Below are positions 33,614 to 46,100 of a DNA stretch of 64,000 bases, piece after piece. Position numbers and translations under genes: made by a program. The notes under the pieces are model-generated. The model saw nothing but the letters and a program-made list of their open reading frames with translations, did no database searches and was not told where the DNA came from. Every line of letters starts with the position of its first letter. Within the stretch, counting starts at the first letter, position 1. The stretch spans positions 2,666,501 through 2,730,500 of the forward strand of contig NC_070574.1 of NCBI RefSeq assembly GCF_026914185.1. Reading direction: 5' to 3'. Source of the DNA: Puccinia triticina (Eukaryota; Basidiomycota; Pucciniomycetes; Pucciniales; Pucciniaceae).

Positions 33614-36600
33614 CCGTCAGGTCGTCAGTATGAACACATGTCAGTTCTTATAACGCCTGGCTTGGCTTTTCATCTTGTATTCAGTTGGTCTGTGTGAAAT
33701 CTCTAAAGACCAAGCTGGTTGCTGCCCATTGGGAGCAGAGTAGACAGCTTTCGATTAGGCTTCGGAGCATGAATACTCAGGCAAACAACAGATCTATAGA
33801 TGGCCGTTGAAGAGAACAGAGCAAGTGCGGCGGGGTCAATTACAAGTTTTAGAGAGAAAGAGCGGAGGGAGAGACAATTAACTCAGCAGCCAGGGGGTGG
33901 GCAAGGGCCAAGCAAGGAGGATTGCTGTTCACAGAGGACGGCGCGGAGGTCGGATCGGAGTGGTAAATGAGCGACGAATGGAAGCGGGTGTAGAGCTTGA
34001 GCCGGTTTGAACCACGCGGCCGGGCCCTCCTGAGAAGATATCTGGTCAGCAGCACCAGCAGCAGGCCTTGCAATCTTTGGGAGGCCCGGTCCGCTGCTGC
34101 ACGCAATCTTCCCCTCTTTGACTGCTCGTAGTACTCGTCCTAGATCTCGAACAACATTGTATGCGTCTTGGTGTGTCGGCGAAGTGAGTATGTGTGGAGG
34201 TAGTTGGAGTCCACTTCTGAGGAGCCACCGCAGGTTGCCAAAAAAGGAGGCGGGGCCACATAGGAGTTGGAGATGGTGAAGAAACTTGCAGGGAATGGGA
34301 TTGTTGGCGTGGCTGTTGATCATTGCAGCACGGATGTTCAGACCGAGCTACAGCATTCTCATCAGGTATAGCCATGCATCAGCCACTTCACCCGCGCAAC
34401 TGTTGTCCTCTATTGGACGTACCGGAAGGGCCAACTTACCGCGTACACTTCAGTTGGTCTGATGGGTATATAATCCCACCAGATCCTCCAGGATTGCTTT
34501 CCCCCCAGGTGACCTTCCCTCCGCTTGCACCTGCAGCAGACTGGTGGTGATCCTCCCCCTCCCCAATTGTATTTGCAATTGGCTGAGGGGTTTCCAGCCC
34601 TGACTTTTGCCCCACGCACTTGCGCCAGGCTGAGCAGGTTAAACCCGGTCTCTTTTCACCTGTGGCGTGTCACAGGCTGGGAGTTCGTCAAATCAGCTGC
34701 TTTTTATGTAAATAGATTGAAAATTGTTAAATTGTTACTTTTGTTTGGAGTTTTTTTAGCTTGTATGTAGGGGAAACCCTTTTATTTGTTTGGGAAAATG
34801 CTTATGTACAGGGGAAACTCCTGAATTTTTTTTTGGCAAATCTGTGGTTTTAATAAACTTAGATTTTAGTGTTTTGAGTTGTTGACCAACAGATTATTGC
34901 CCTGATAGTTGCAGATCCAAACCTGATCTCAGATATGATTGTGGTTGGTGGTGGCAAAACATCCATTGCATTTCTACAAGGGGTTTTGTGAGGTGATGGG
35001 GGTGTTGTTGGTGTTGATTGTTGACGGAGGATGCAAGGTGCACTGCAAGCTTGACTAATCTTCTCCAAAGGTGAGGCTTACCTCCAATGTCACACCATTG
35101 GCCTTACAGGATCAAGATGTTCTTGTAAAAAACACTTGTTTTCTTTTTGAAATGCTTTTAAAAATGTAGTATTTCACTGCTGGCTTGTCAAAATTGATTA
35201 AGATGGATTTTTCACCAGCCAATAAGGATAAGGCATAGTGCCTCACTCTGAATCAAGCAATTTAGGCATAAGGAAGTCCTCCATTAGATTTTAGCCACAA
35301 TTTTAGCTGAGGTAAAATCCTCCACTGGCCTGAATTTCACAGCATGTATCCTTGACTCCTTGAGGCTGAGCCAATTTTCAACAATATTCAACATAAAACA
35401 CAGGTTGGTGTGGATTTTGATTGAACATAAATCTGCATATGCCTGCAGCTGCCAGCCATCCAGCTCTTGCACTGCAGGAAGTGTCCATCAGACAGAACTA
35501 TGCATGCTTGGTTCTGGACATTACCATAGAAGGCATTCCCTGGATGGTATGCAAAGTGTCTGCCAGATATTTACAACCATCCCTGTATTTCCAAAATTTC
35601 AGGCCGGCTTGGTTGGCGCAGTGGATGTGGAAGCCTGCCTCGGGTCCCGGAGCAGGTGGGGCTCTCATGAGCATTAGAGTGGAGTGTGGGGAGCTGATTG
35701 GAGATTGATCAGCCCAAGGATTGAACACACAACCGACAGGGTGCACGGGGGGTACAGTAATCACAGTGCTTAGCAACTACATCATCACAATGATAGAGGC
35801 GGACCCACAACCTAAACTAAGTAATTATGTAGACCCTTGTGCAAAAAGCTGAATGTTTTGGACCCTCAATATATCCATCAGACCCCAATTGACCCCACAA
35901 ACAGAACTTAATTTTGAGAGGGTGGCAGCTTTTGGTCATATCTCCTACTAAGGTACTTGTTACCTGGCATATTCATAACTTCCTTTCCCATGCAGAGCAT
36001 GCATAAAAATTTGGTAGCACACATAATTATGCATAAAACAAACTCCCTGAAAGTTTTATCAATAGTGTGTCATCAGAACGTGAGATACAAGGGGTGCACG
36101 GCGGAATTAGTAGGAAAATGTCTTCTAACTTTATACCTTTTTGGTTACAGACACAAACACTTTGAACATTTCAGGAATGATTTAATGTTGCATATTCTTC
36201 ATACCATGAAGTTATTAGAAATGGGTTGGCATCAAAACACTTTCCTCATGCACTGCTTCTTCCTGGTTTGAAAGAGCAATGACTTTACTGTCAGTGTAAT
36301 TCCCCCTCCATACACATTATGATAACTGCTCATATCACCATCCATCTCATGCCAGGTTTATTCAAAAAAATGACCTGGGTCTTTATTGAGGCTTCCTAAT
36401 GCTGAGCAATGATCAGCAACTGGGGCTCAGACACAACCAGGTCAAACATCTTGATTGTGTGCTCACATTCACAAGTCCCTAACCATTAGATGCAATCTGT
36501 AATCTTCTGAAATCTGTTAAAAGTTTAATCTTCTACAGTCTGTGATAAGTTTAATGTTCTGGGTATTGCAGCACGGAATCACCATGACAACAACTTGAAA

Positions 36601-38016
36601 TCAGCTCAATGAGTCATAATGACTGCCTAAGTGATTCAACATTACAAAAGGCTGAACTTAATGTTCCACAATCATGTCACAACTGCAGCACATGCTACCA
36701 ATGAGAATTCTCTTGATTAACACACCAAAACTTTGAGAGGTCCAGATTGTTGTCAAAAAACTGAAAAGCCATTATGAGTTCAACATAATGTGAAGTTGTG
36801 GCTGCAGGACTGGAATCTGCCCAGGAGTGAGTCCAGGTATGGGGGGGGGGGGGGGGTTCACTATAAGATGGAAGGAGGTGGGAGGGGGGGGTTCACTATA
36901 AGATGGGAGGAGGTGGGGCTTGGGGTGGCACCATACCCGCATGTGAGCATTCTCTCTTACGTATCCCTCCAAAAAACCCTGTTATCTAAGAATAAATTTG
37001 TCTAGTTTAGAACTATTCTCAAGCATCATCAGTAAGGTTAATATGTAGTAAGGCTATAGCCTATATCACAGCTTTATATATTTGTTGAGCCCTGATTGTT
37101 AGAGCTATGTTAGTCATTTATCTTCATGTAGACTTGATGATTGTTTTTTTATTCATTTTTGTCTCAAGCACATTCTGAACACTTGTTGATAGCCTATAAT
37201 TACTAGTGTACATCAAGTAATCATACCTCATTGGCTCTCTCTCAACTTTCTCTTTGCACACCCTTGAGCTGCATCTGGTGAGCTATCAATACTCACTGCC
37301 CTTCATCTTGAGCCTCAAACACCACAAGCTCATTCTTTTTGAAATCACTGTCAGTCTATAGCTAAGAGTTGAATTTTCAACACTTATCAATTTTTGAAAG
37401 AAAAAAAATCTTCACAAACACATCAAAATGTGTCAAATGTGTCCAAAAGTATTTAAAGTTCAATTTTGAACCCCCTCCCCATTGTAGCTTCTTCTTCATT
37501 TTATGCTTTGTATATCACACCAACAAATAGGGCAATCTCATACTCAACATGAGTATGTACTACATCAAGTATAATGACAACACATAGCATTCAGCTGAAG
37601 TTGATACATAGACTTACTGGATTGCAAGACAAGTTTGTTTATTTGTTTCAAGATTACAGACATTATAAATTCAAATTTTGCCAACTATTGGATTGGGAAT
37701 GATCTCCAATTACCACGCAGGTTTAAATTTTAATTGGTAAGCTGAAGCAGATTGAATTGTCTATCTATCACCAATCAATCAAAACATAAAATATCATTTT
37801 CTAGTCTCATAAAATGGGTTTCCATTCTGAAGTGTAACAAAATTAAACATCACGTAAGCAATTTGAAGGAAAACATGCTTGTAAGGAAATGGCATTAGGA
37901 CAACCTGATCTGAAAAAATTATGTGATTTTATCAAATAAAAGTAAGTATGTCCATGGTAAAAGGTGTGAATGATACATAAGAGTCTGAAGGGCATTAGAT
38001 ATAATCTGAGGAGGCT
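33614..38016. other. Long gene-poor region with repeat ends
   Basis: A minus frame of 146 codons (34323-33883, AYNVVRDLGRVLRAVKEGK) is unrecognised. TGTGGTTTTAATAAACTT at 34843-34860 recurs at 21174. GGAAGTCCTCC at 35273-35283 matches ends seen at 56240, 59365, 59560 and 59690. 35400-35710 has coding-like shifting frames (ITIEGIPWMVCKVSARYLQP). 36841-36910 has a poly-G run and TTCACTATAAGATGG duplicated after GGGGGG, resembling the termini of the element at 58078. 37000-38000 is plain AT-rich DNA. Confidence 0.4.
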
Positions 38017-39033
38017 TTATTCTTTAATTAATTCACCGGTTTGGTGGGGGAAAAGGGTGTTTGGATCCTCGTTGGAACTATTCCAAGTTTCTGCCTGGGA
38101 CCAGCCACCCAAACCCCTCAAGATTTGAAAGCAAGGGACATCCAGTCGACAACCGCCAAAGTAGATAGATCTGATGGGCGACCAAAACCTTTGCCACGCG
38201 CGGATTTGAGGTGAGGACTCATTAGGAACGAGTTCGTGGAATAAAACCTTGCCTGTTTTGGGTTTCAGTAATGTCCCAATCACCTGCGAAATTGCTTGGT
38301 GATCTGATCTCCACTTGGAGTAATCGAGACGCTCTTGCTCAGGATGGAGTATCGAACAAAATGACAGAACCGATATAATCGTGTCGACGGATCCCGGCAA
38401 GAGATTCGGATGTTTAGCGGCAATGAGATGATGGAGCTCGTTGGCCGGATTAGGAAAGATCACACATTGTTGCACTCTAAAGCCAGCTTTTTTTGCTTCA
38501 ACTCTGGGTTCGGACCGGGTCCAGTATCATGATCGTATGTCATGGGCGTCCATCGATATAAGTAGAAAAGTTGGGTCTGTTAGTCGAAAACTCCGAGCCG
38601 ATACACATCTTACGACCGTTACCTGAGTCATACTTTGTGAAGTTGAAAGTAAGTAACGGACTTACCGAATAGCAGGGTGCATGGCCTTATTTGGCTCACA
38701 GGCAATGTATAAAGTTACAAGTCTAGGATCAAGATAGCGAAGGGCATGACCAAGTCCAGCCCCAACGTCTAGTACCACACCAAAGGCTCGTCGACTAATT
38801 AGTTTTAACTTCCGATCCCGGTGACGTTGATCAGTGTCTTCGGCCACACGTCTCCATACGTGAAAGAAAAAAGTTCTTGATATCCGGGCTCGGACTTCCC
38901 GTCGATGAATTCCCCATAGACTGGGGTTGACCCACATCGCGAGAAGCGTAGGATAGAGACCATAGCGTATAGCGACTAACATCTCGTTGAGCGGCTCCAA
39001 AGCGGTGGCTGGTATCGGAAGAATCTTGAACAT
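38017..39033 (-). CDS. METTL7-like SAM-dependent methyltransferase (284 aa, two exons)
   Basis: Exons 39033-38666 and 38503-38017 join in phase 2 across a 162-nt GTAAGT..CCCAG intron. A hydrophobic N-terminal segment (YGLYPTLLAMWVNPSLWG) could anchor it in a membrane. Around residue 90 is SAM-binding motif I (VVLDVGAGLGHALRYL), followed by an acidic motif-II-like CEPNKAMHP. Later come the post-I motif region (TIISVLSFCSI), the usual LLKP(K/G)GxxLFxE element (TLLKPKTGKVLFHELVP) and a C-terminal FWSPIRSIYFGGCRLD. The last resembles FW..xxxPxxxxxFxGCxL of METTL7A/B (TMT1) thiol methyltransferases. Substrate is unknown. The ATG at 39033 is the first methionine; a GTG precedes it. It appears intact. 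Confidence 0.8.
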
Positions 39034-41237
39034 CACTCCAATTCAATTCGCGATGAGCTCAGAAACGGGTTTGTGAGGGCTCAAGTAAGAAACAGTTTGG
39101 CGAGAGCTCCAGTGGTCGATGTGCAATCCATCGCGCCACTTTTCCTCTTTAACTAAAATTCTAAACAGTGGAGCTCTGCCAACACAGTGCCGGTGCATAG
39201 AATACATAGACATAGCCGACTGCTGTGATTTGGATTCCCAATGCGGTACCGGAGTTGGCATGTTAGCGCATTTCTCAAAGCTACCTTTCGGTAGGCCAAA
39301 CCCAGGATATCACGGAGCCTTGACAACCTCGGCATGAACACGGAACCTTCCGTCTTCATAGCCAAGCGTCCATGAAGCAGTGCCATCAACTCCGGCACAA
39401 CACACATGCAGCATTGGCTGGGTGCACTGGCAATTTTCATTTAAGGGGCGCTATGTGTAAACGCTGGGGCTGGTAATCTATGCGTACCGCCTTTACTGAC
39501 GATATGAGCGCCCGGGTGGTTACTCTGGTGTCAACGGAGATAACACCCACCAGCAGAAGCTAATTGTAAGAATACAGGCCAAGGGGAACGGGCCCACTCG
39601 CCTAAGGCGAGGCGAGCTTAACAAAGCCTCACTGTGAGAGCCCCAAAGGGGCAGCCCCGCAGGGTCTCTGTCTCACAGAGAGGCTTACCTGCAAAAACCT
39701 GTATCTGGCCTGAGAGCCCCAGGAATATCAGCCTGTATCAGGCTTTTTTTCACTCTTTTCATTTTTGAACATCAACCATTGGCCCGTTGAGGTCGCCCTT
39801 CTGGACTTAAGAAGTGCTTGGGAGTGTGCTTCTTCTGATGCAATTTGGGCCTTGTAGCTGCTGATATAATGCCTGATCCTCCCGGTTGAAATTTCCAATC
39901 ATGGAGGAAAAGTGTGCAGTTTGATGAGATCTTATTTATTGCAAACACTTAAAAACCAGTAGTAGTAAACTAATGAAAACAAGACAATTAATAAGATAAT
40001 TCATGAGAAAGAAACAATTGTTGATTTGAGTTTTACCCAGTTTGTTGAGTGTTAAGATCTGACAGACTATTTGAGAAAGCAATGATGAAGTGAGAGATAG
40101 TGAGAACTATCCTCCTCCCCCTGAACAATGCTCCTGGAGTTGTGTCGATTGAAGCTGGTGCTGATACTGCTTGTTTGGCGTTGGTGTAGGTGCTCTTGAG
40201 TTGCTGTGCTGGTTCTGAGTTGTCCGGATGGTGGTTCTGAGTTGGCCAGCTGAGTAGAAATTGGCTCGGAAGGTTCTAGACAAGATTCCGTACATGACAT
40301 GCGTGTGACATTTTACCCAACAAAGTGGCCGTGTAGAGAGTGAGATTTGTTGTACAAGAACTGTACAACTCTATTAGTCATCTCAAAGGATTCTTGGAAA
40401 GTGAGCTCCTTTGAGCCAATCTCCAGCTCATGGGAGGAGGGCAATGGTGGCATGCTTACCACCAATTTGAAGAGGAGATGCAGGTCTTTCACCGGTTCAA
40501 GAGGCGGGCAACATGCCCTCTGGGAAGTGGGGGATTTGGGGGCACAAAGTTGGCCACCTGCAAAAAACACCAACTGCACGCGGGGCTCTCACGCCAGGAT
40601 TTGTGGATTGCACGCAAGTCCCTCCCTGACGGGAGATCGCACTTTGTGCGAGGCGCTTTGCGCCCCTGCCCCCTGGCAGGCGAGGGACTTGTGCTAAGTT
40701 CGAAGGCAAGGAGGGTACCGCGAACCACAACAGCTGCGGAAGAAGGTAAGCCAAGCGAACCCTTCTCCGCAGTCCAAGCTGCTTGCGGGGTTGGGAAAAC
40801 TGAGCGCATCTTCTTGATGAATGCAGGTACCAACCACGACAGCAGCAAGATCAACAAAGCAAGCAAACCTTGCCAATCATTGTTACTGGAACGGATCTTG
40901 TCTACCACCTCTGGTGAGTAATAGAGTTCCGGCCCTGATAACTGACAAGGAAGAAGCTGATAGCTCTTCCCCTCCAAACAGGCAAACATCCCAAAAGAAG
41001 AACTTGAGCAGCAGCTACCGCGAGCCAAATAGGCAACGCAAGAGGTAAGCGGCTGAGTTCCATAAGCTAGGAAAAAGAAGCGGAGGCAATAACGATGATT
41101 CTGTTAAAGCAGATATTGTCGGAAGCCCGGACCAATCGTAAACCCTAAGCCAAGGCAGCAAAAGAAGACCAACCTCAGCCCAAGTAAGAGAACCTTACCT
41201 AAACCCACTGTTGAAATTACTCAGGTGAAAAGAATTG
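39034..41237. other. Upstream flank and repeat-derived spacer
   Basis: The minus frame 39440-39153 (LRDILGLAYRKVALRNALTC) is unrecognised. 39600-39760 contains nested short palindromes (CTCACTGTGAGAG, GAGAGCCCC twice, CCTGTATCAGGC). 40310-41100 has coding-like fragments without a model. Confidence 0.35.
40612..40697. repeat. GCAAGTCCCTCC...GAGGGACTTGTGC inverted repeat
   Basis: Inverted ends enclose GC-rich small hairpins (GCGCTTTGCGC, GCCCCCTGGCAGGC). Same end motif as 30599-30672 and 55297-55333. Confidence 0.55.
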
Positions 41238-41305
41238 TGTGTTGTGGGATTTGAACCCACGACCTTCTACATTCATGAGAGCTGCTCTTATACCACTGAC
41301 ACTGC
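41238..41305 (-). pseudogene. tRNA-derived sequence abutting the palindromic element
   Basis: On the minus strand the segment has an A-box-like GTCAGTGGTATAAGAGC and a perfect T-arm (GTGGG, TTCAAAT, CCCAC). It follows an AGGTC variable loop and matches the B-box consensus GGTTCAAATCC. The anticodon stem (GCTCT..GTAGA) does not pair well, and the acceptor ends do not match. It is therefore a decayed tRNA or a SINE-type tRNA head, not a working tRNA gene. Confidence 0.5.
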
Positions 41306-42185
41306 CAGCAAACAGGTGACATAATCCGGGTTTCGTCGCGCTGACGTAATCCAGATTCCAATTCAAACCCGCGCCCCGGGTGTGTTGTCACCTGTTGTGG
41401 ATTTTGTCACCTGCCATTCAAGACAAAAGCACGACTCCCTCAATGGCCGGTGCTAACCGGTCATTGAGGGGACACACACACCTCCCTTGATGGCCTGTCT
41501 GGACCGGCCATCAAGAGGAACACACAACATTATCTTGTTGGCCGGTCAGTACCGGCCAGCAAGAGTAAGGCACTATTTGCACTCTCGATGGCCGCTACTG
41601 ACCGGCCATCGAAGGGTGACACATATACCCCTTGGTGGCCTGTCAGTACACCGGCCATCAAGACAAAAACACTAAACTCTTGATGGCCCGTACTGGCCGG
41701 CCATCAAGAGCAAAACTCTTTTCTCAATGTGTATACACATCACCCTTCATGGCCCGTCAGTACCGGCCATCGAGAGGAACATAATACACTCTTGATGGCC
41801 TGGACTGATCGGCCATCGAGAGGACATGCACATCTTGCACAGTGACCCAACTGGTCATTGAGAGCAAAGCGCTTCACTCTTGATGGCCAGTCAGCGCAGG
41901 CCATCAAGAGTGTAGTATATTCCTCTTGATGGCCGGTACTGATGGGCCATTGAGTGGGGTGTGTATTTCCTCTTGATGGCCAATCAGTCCAGGCCATCGA
42001 GAGTGTATTATGTTCCTCTCAATGGCCGGTACTGACAAGCCATTGAGGGTGATGTGTCATCACCAAGAGAGTTTTGCTCTCAATGACCGGCCAGTACGGG
42101 CCTTCAAGAGTTTAGTGTTTTCGTCTTGATGGCCGGTGTACTGACAGGCCACCAAGGGGTATATGTGTCACCCTTTGATGGCCGG
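41302..42185. repeat. Hairpin-built palindromic element, left part
   Basis: About fifteen hairpins of the form TGATGGCC..GGCCATCAAGAG are arranged so that the whole segment is also one large palindrome centred near 41897. For example 41628-41720 is the inverse of 42065-42155, and the terminal part 41302-41600 is the inverse of 50525-50838, beyond the inserted retrotransposon. Without the insertion the element is about 1.2 kb. It has no coding capacity. Confidence 0.85.
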
Positions 42186-43002
42186 TGAGGAACTCTGGCC
42201 GGTGCTAGGCCGGCAGCAGTTCGGGGAGGGGAAAAGAAAATATGAATCTGAGATGTGTATGCCCTCCGGTTACGATTGGCCGTAAAAGAGCGCGACGAGT
42301 CGTGTAGCGTTGGGGGGGGTTGATTTTTCTGACGGCTGGAGATGCGCGTCGGCGGTGTTTTGAGTTTGAGAGGGAGCCGGGGATACTGCCGGCGGGATGA
42401 GGGATGTGATCTAAACCGGTAAGGTGGAAGAGATCGGCGTTTTGCGGGGTAATGAACTTAGAAGACGTGTGAAAAACGGATGATACGGGCGGAAAGCGCC
42501 AAGACTTCTAACTTTGAATTTCGATGGAGAACTGAATTTTTCTTTTTGTTCAGAGTAGGTCCATGCCGCTCCAAAGCCGGAGTTCGAACTGAACTCAAAC
42601 TTTGGAGCTTGTGACATCTAACAGACAGCTCATCACAACCTAGCGCGCACACGCGCGCAACAACAACACGAGACACAAGACAGAAACAAAACCAAACAAA
42701 CAGAAACAAAACAAACCAACCCTCCTCATACAAAACCTAACCAACGCGCGCCAAATGAAAAAAAAGAAATTTAACAAAACATAATGAAAGGAAACTGACA
42801 GGAAAACAGAAGCGTGAAAAAGAAACAAAAAGAAAAGAAATAAAAAAGAAGACCTGAAACGCCTTGAGGAAGCGCGCCACGCCGCGCCATTGAACCTTGA
42901 GGAAGCCTTGAGGGCTTGCTGGCTTGAACCTTGATGTCCCTGGCGCGCGCCATGCGCCGCGAAAAGCCTGATTCCCACGCGTGTACAGATCTGTCCACCA
43001 CA
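42186..43002 (-). repeat. 3' LTR of the Ty3/gypsy element
   Basis: 817 bp, ending CCACCACA before TCCACCCACGACTTGCAGTC; the moderately purine-rich GTGGGTGGA (minus strand) beside it is the likely polypurine tract. No difference from the other LTR was seen in the parts compared. Confidence 0.93.
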
Positions 43003-43112
43003 TCCACCCACGACTTGCAGTCTGTCCCTAGACTGCTCGTCCAATGCCCGTGCCTAAAGAAAATCCAAGTCCTAGAGAAAGAAAGGAAAACAAACCGGGG
43101 GCCTCCGCGGGG

Positions 43113-43194
43113 CTCACGAGCGTGGCATAGAGTAGGGTTTTGACGATACGCGGTAGTAACTACCCGGGAGGTGCACACTTGGAGAGGAACTTAC
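43113..43194 (-). other. GTAAGT module, copy at the end of pol (82 nt)
   Basis: Minus strand: starts GTAAGTTCCTCTCC, contains GCACCTCCCGGG and ends CTCGTGAG. The TAA inside its GTAAGT is the pol stop codon. Confidence 0.6.
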
Positions 43195-46100
43195 TTGTGG
43201 TCAGCAATGTCCTCCCGGGAAAAGAACCTTTTCACTTGATCCGCGGCGAAGCGGCGCTTGAGCTCCGTGCCGTCCAGTTCCGCCAAGACATAAGAGCCCC
43301 CTTGTACCTGCTCCACGACGCGATACGGGCCGTTCCAACGATGCGCAAACAACTGACCCCACTGCACTTCCAGTGACCGGTTGTACGCTAAAACCTGATC
43401 ACCCGATTTGAGCGGCTCCCGGATCCGTGACGCGTTCTTCTCCTCCCAATACCGTACCGATTCTCCCCTCGCGTCCATCATCTTCTTGTACGCGAGTTCG
43501 CGCGTCTCCTCACTGCGCTCTAATTGCCGAGAGCGCGCAACTAACAGGTCGGCAGTGTCTCGTACGGAATCCCAGTCGACCCCGAGGTAGGATTCAATCT
43601 CCAGATCCAAAGGAAGAACGGCCCGCTGGCCGAAGACAAGCTCGAAAGGGGAATAGCCCGTGGTCCGTTTTGTTGAAATGCGGTCGGCAAACAAAACCAA
43701 CGGCAGGAATTTGCGACAATTCTTGCCGCTTTCGCCCGCCAGCTTCACTAGGGCCGCCTTGAGAGGACCATGGCCTCGCTCCACCATGCCCTGACCTTCA
43801 GGGTAGTAAGGCGTAGACACGCGATGTTGACCGGGTAGAGCTCGGAGCATGGCCGCCAACGCGCCACCAAATTCAGAGCCGCCGTCGGTGGAATAAGCTT
43901 GCGCGAGGCCATAGCGCATGGTCCAATGTTCCTGCAAAAACGCTGCCACGGCCTCCGACGTCAAATTATTGAGAATCTTGGCTTCGACCCAACCGGAGAA
44001 ATCGTCGCGCGCAACAATCAAGTACTTAGCGCCGCCAGCTTTTAGGTGAACGGCGTCCATGGATACTCGCCCGAAAACTGTCGTCTCCCCCGTAGGATAG
44101 CGCAGCTCCTGCGGGCGCCTGAGGTCCTTTTTCTGACACGCCTCGCAGCTGCGACACCACCTGACAACCGCCTCCTTCAACGACGGCCACCAAAAGCGCT
44201 CTGCGACCCGTCGGTACGTCTCCGTGGAGCCCCTATGGCCCAGATCCTCATGAAGCTTAGTCAGTATCTCCTGCTGCTTCGCCGGGATGGTCACTACAAT
44301 GCGAGGTAGAGGACTTCCCCTCTTCATCAGTCTTCCGGCTTGCAAGAAAAAATCCGCCGACCGGCGCTTCAACGCTCGAAAATCCTTCGCGTCCATCCCG
44401 TCCGGCTTGAGCAGCGTAGCTAGAAACAGCTCCATGCAGCGCCAATAGCCTTCCTGATAGCCTGTATAAGCTTCCTCAGCGGCCACCGCGTAGGAGTGTC
44501 GTGCTATGATGTGAGGTGCCTCTTCGTCGAAATCTGAAGGGGGGTCCGACTCGTCGTCACCTCGAGGTCGTCTTGAGAGGCCGTCGGGCATGGTAAAAGA
44601 CTTTCCCGGCCGGTGTACGATTTCGAAGGAAAACAACTGAATAAAAGCAACCCAACGCGTCATGGGCGCATTGGGAAGACTGGGTGCGTTGATCATCTCA
44701 ATCAGAGAATGTGCGTCGACCTGAAGCTCGAAGTGCTGGCCCCAGAGTACAGTCTGCATCTTCTTGAGAATCCGCGCTACGCCGCACAGCTCGAGTTTGG
44801 GCTGAGAATAACGAGATTCCACGTCTGAGAACAGAAGAGACTTGTAAAGAGCAGGCCGATCAAGCCCGTTTGCGTCTTGTTGCGTAAGAACCGCACCGGC
44901 CGCGTGGAAACTAGAATCCACCGCTAACTTCAGCTGACCCGCTCCGGAGCCGTACATAATCTTCACCAAAACTATGTCCTTGCCGACGATAACTTTCAAC
45001 TTCTCGAAGGCTTCCTCGCATTCTTTCGTCCAGTCCCAAACCGCGTCCTTACGCGTCAAACGCCGCAAAGGGAGGCAAACCTCGGACAACTTAGGTATAA
45101 AGATCCTCACATAAACCACGACTCCCAAAAACCCGCGCACCTCCGTAGGGTTCACCGGCGTTGGCCACGAGACGATCTTATTCACCTTGCTCGCCGACAT
45201 CTTGCGACCCTCCTTGCATACCGCGTGTCCGACTATCTCTAGTGCCGGAACACACGCGGCCAACTTCGAAGCTGACACCGTTAACCCGGATTCTTCAATG
45301 CGGAAGAGAACCCGCTCGAGTATTGTAGCGTACTCCCAAATAAACCGGCGGATTCCTGTGTGCCAAGGGAGGAGTTCGTTGTCGTAATCAGAGACGGGCC
45401 CTTTGATGCCGCCGTCGTCGATGAAAATCCCCGCGTGATCCGGGATTTCGTCCTGCAGTATCCATACCATTTGGGCCTGGTACACGGCGACGGAGTTAGT
45501 CGCTCCTTGAGGTAGCCGTGTGAGTTGAAAACGCCCGAGAGGAGTGTCGAAAGTCGTAAGTGGGCGAGAGATGGGGTCTAGAGCGCGCTCGTCGTAGCCG
45601 CCCATAATATCGCCCAAGCCGTAGCATGCGCGGCCAGCGAAGGACTCAACAAATTCCTCCGTAGCGGGCGGAACACCCGCGTCCTTAATCGTAACCTTAT
45701 TCAAAGGCTGCAGATCGTGGACGACCCGAATTTTGCCGTTGCTCTTGAGAACACAGAAGACCGGAGAAGTGTAACTCGACGTTGACTGTTCGTAGAGTCC
45801 CGTGGCGACACGCTCGCGAACCACTCGGATGAACTCCTCTAGCTTAGCCGAGGGAATAGGAATCTTCTTTTTTTGCCACGGCTCGTGTTCCACGACCGGT
45901 ATGATATAAGGCATCCCATACGACTCCTTCAACAATCCGCGCTCGCTCTCCGTAAATGCTATAGACAGGTTGCGTTCAGCCAACACGTTTTTGATGAGAT
46001 TCAACTCGTCTGGCCACAGCCACCCCTCAGGACCGAAGTTTACCACGGAAAGCCGGTCTTCAGTCACCCGTCCTTGTGGCGCGAAGGGCCCCGCTAATGA

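Noticed and set aside
33883..34323. 146-codon minus ORF as a gene
   Set aside because: No domain, no splice context and composition like its other frames; left as an unassigned frame in the spacer.
42411..42733. ORFs inside the LTRs
   Set aside because: Present identically in both LTRs at equal offsets, without recognisable domains; LTRs are regulatory.
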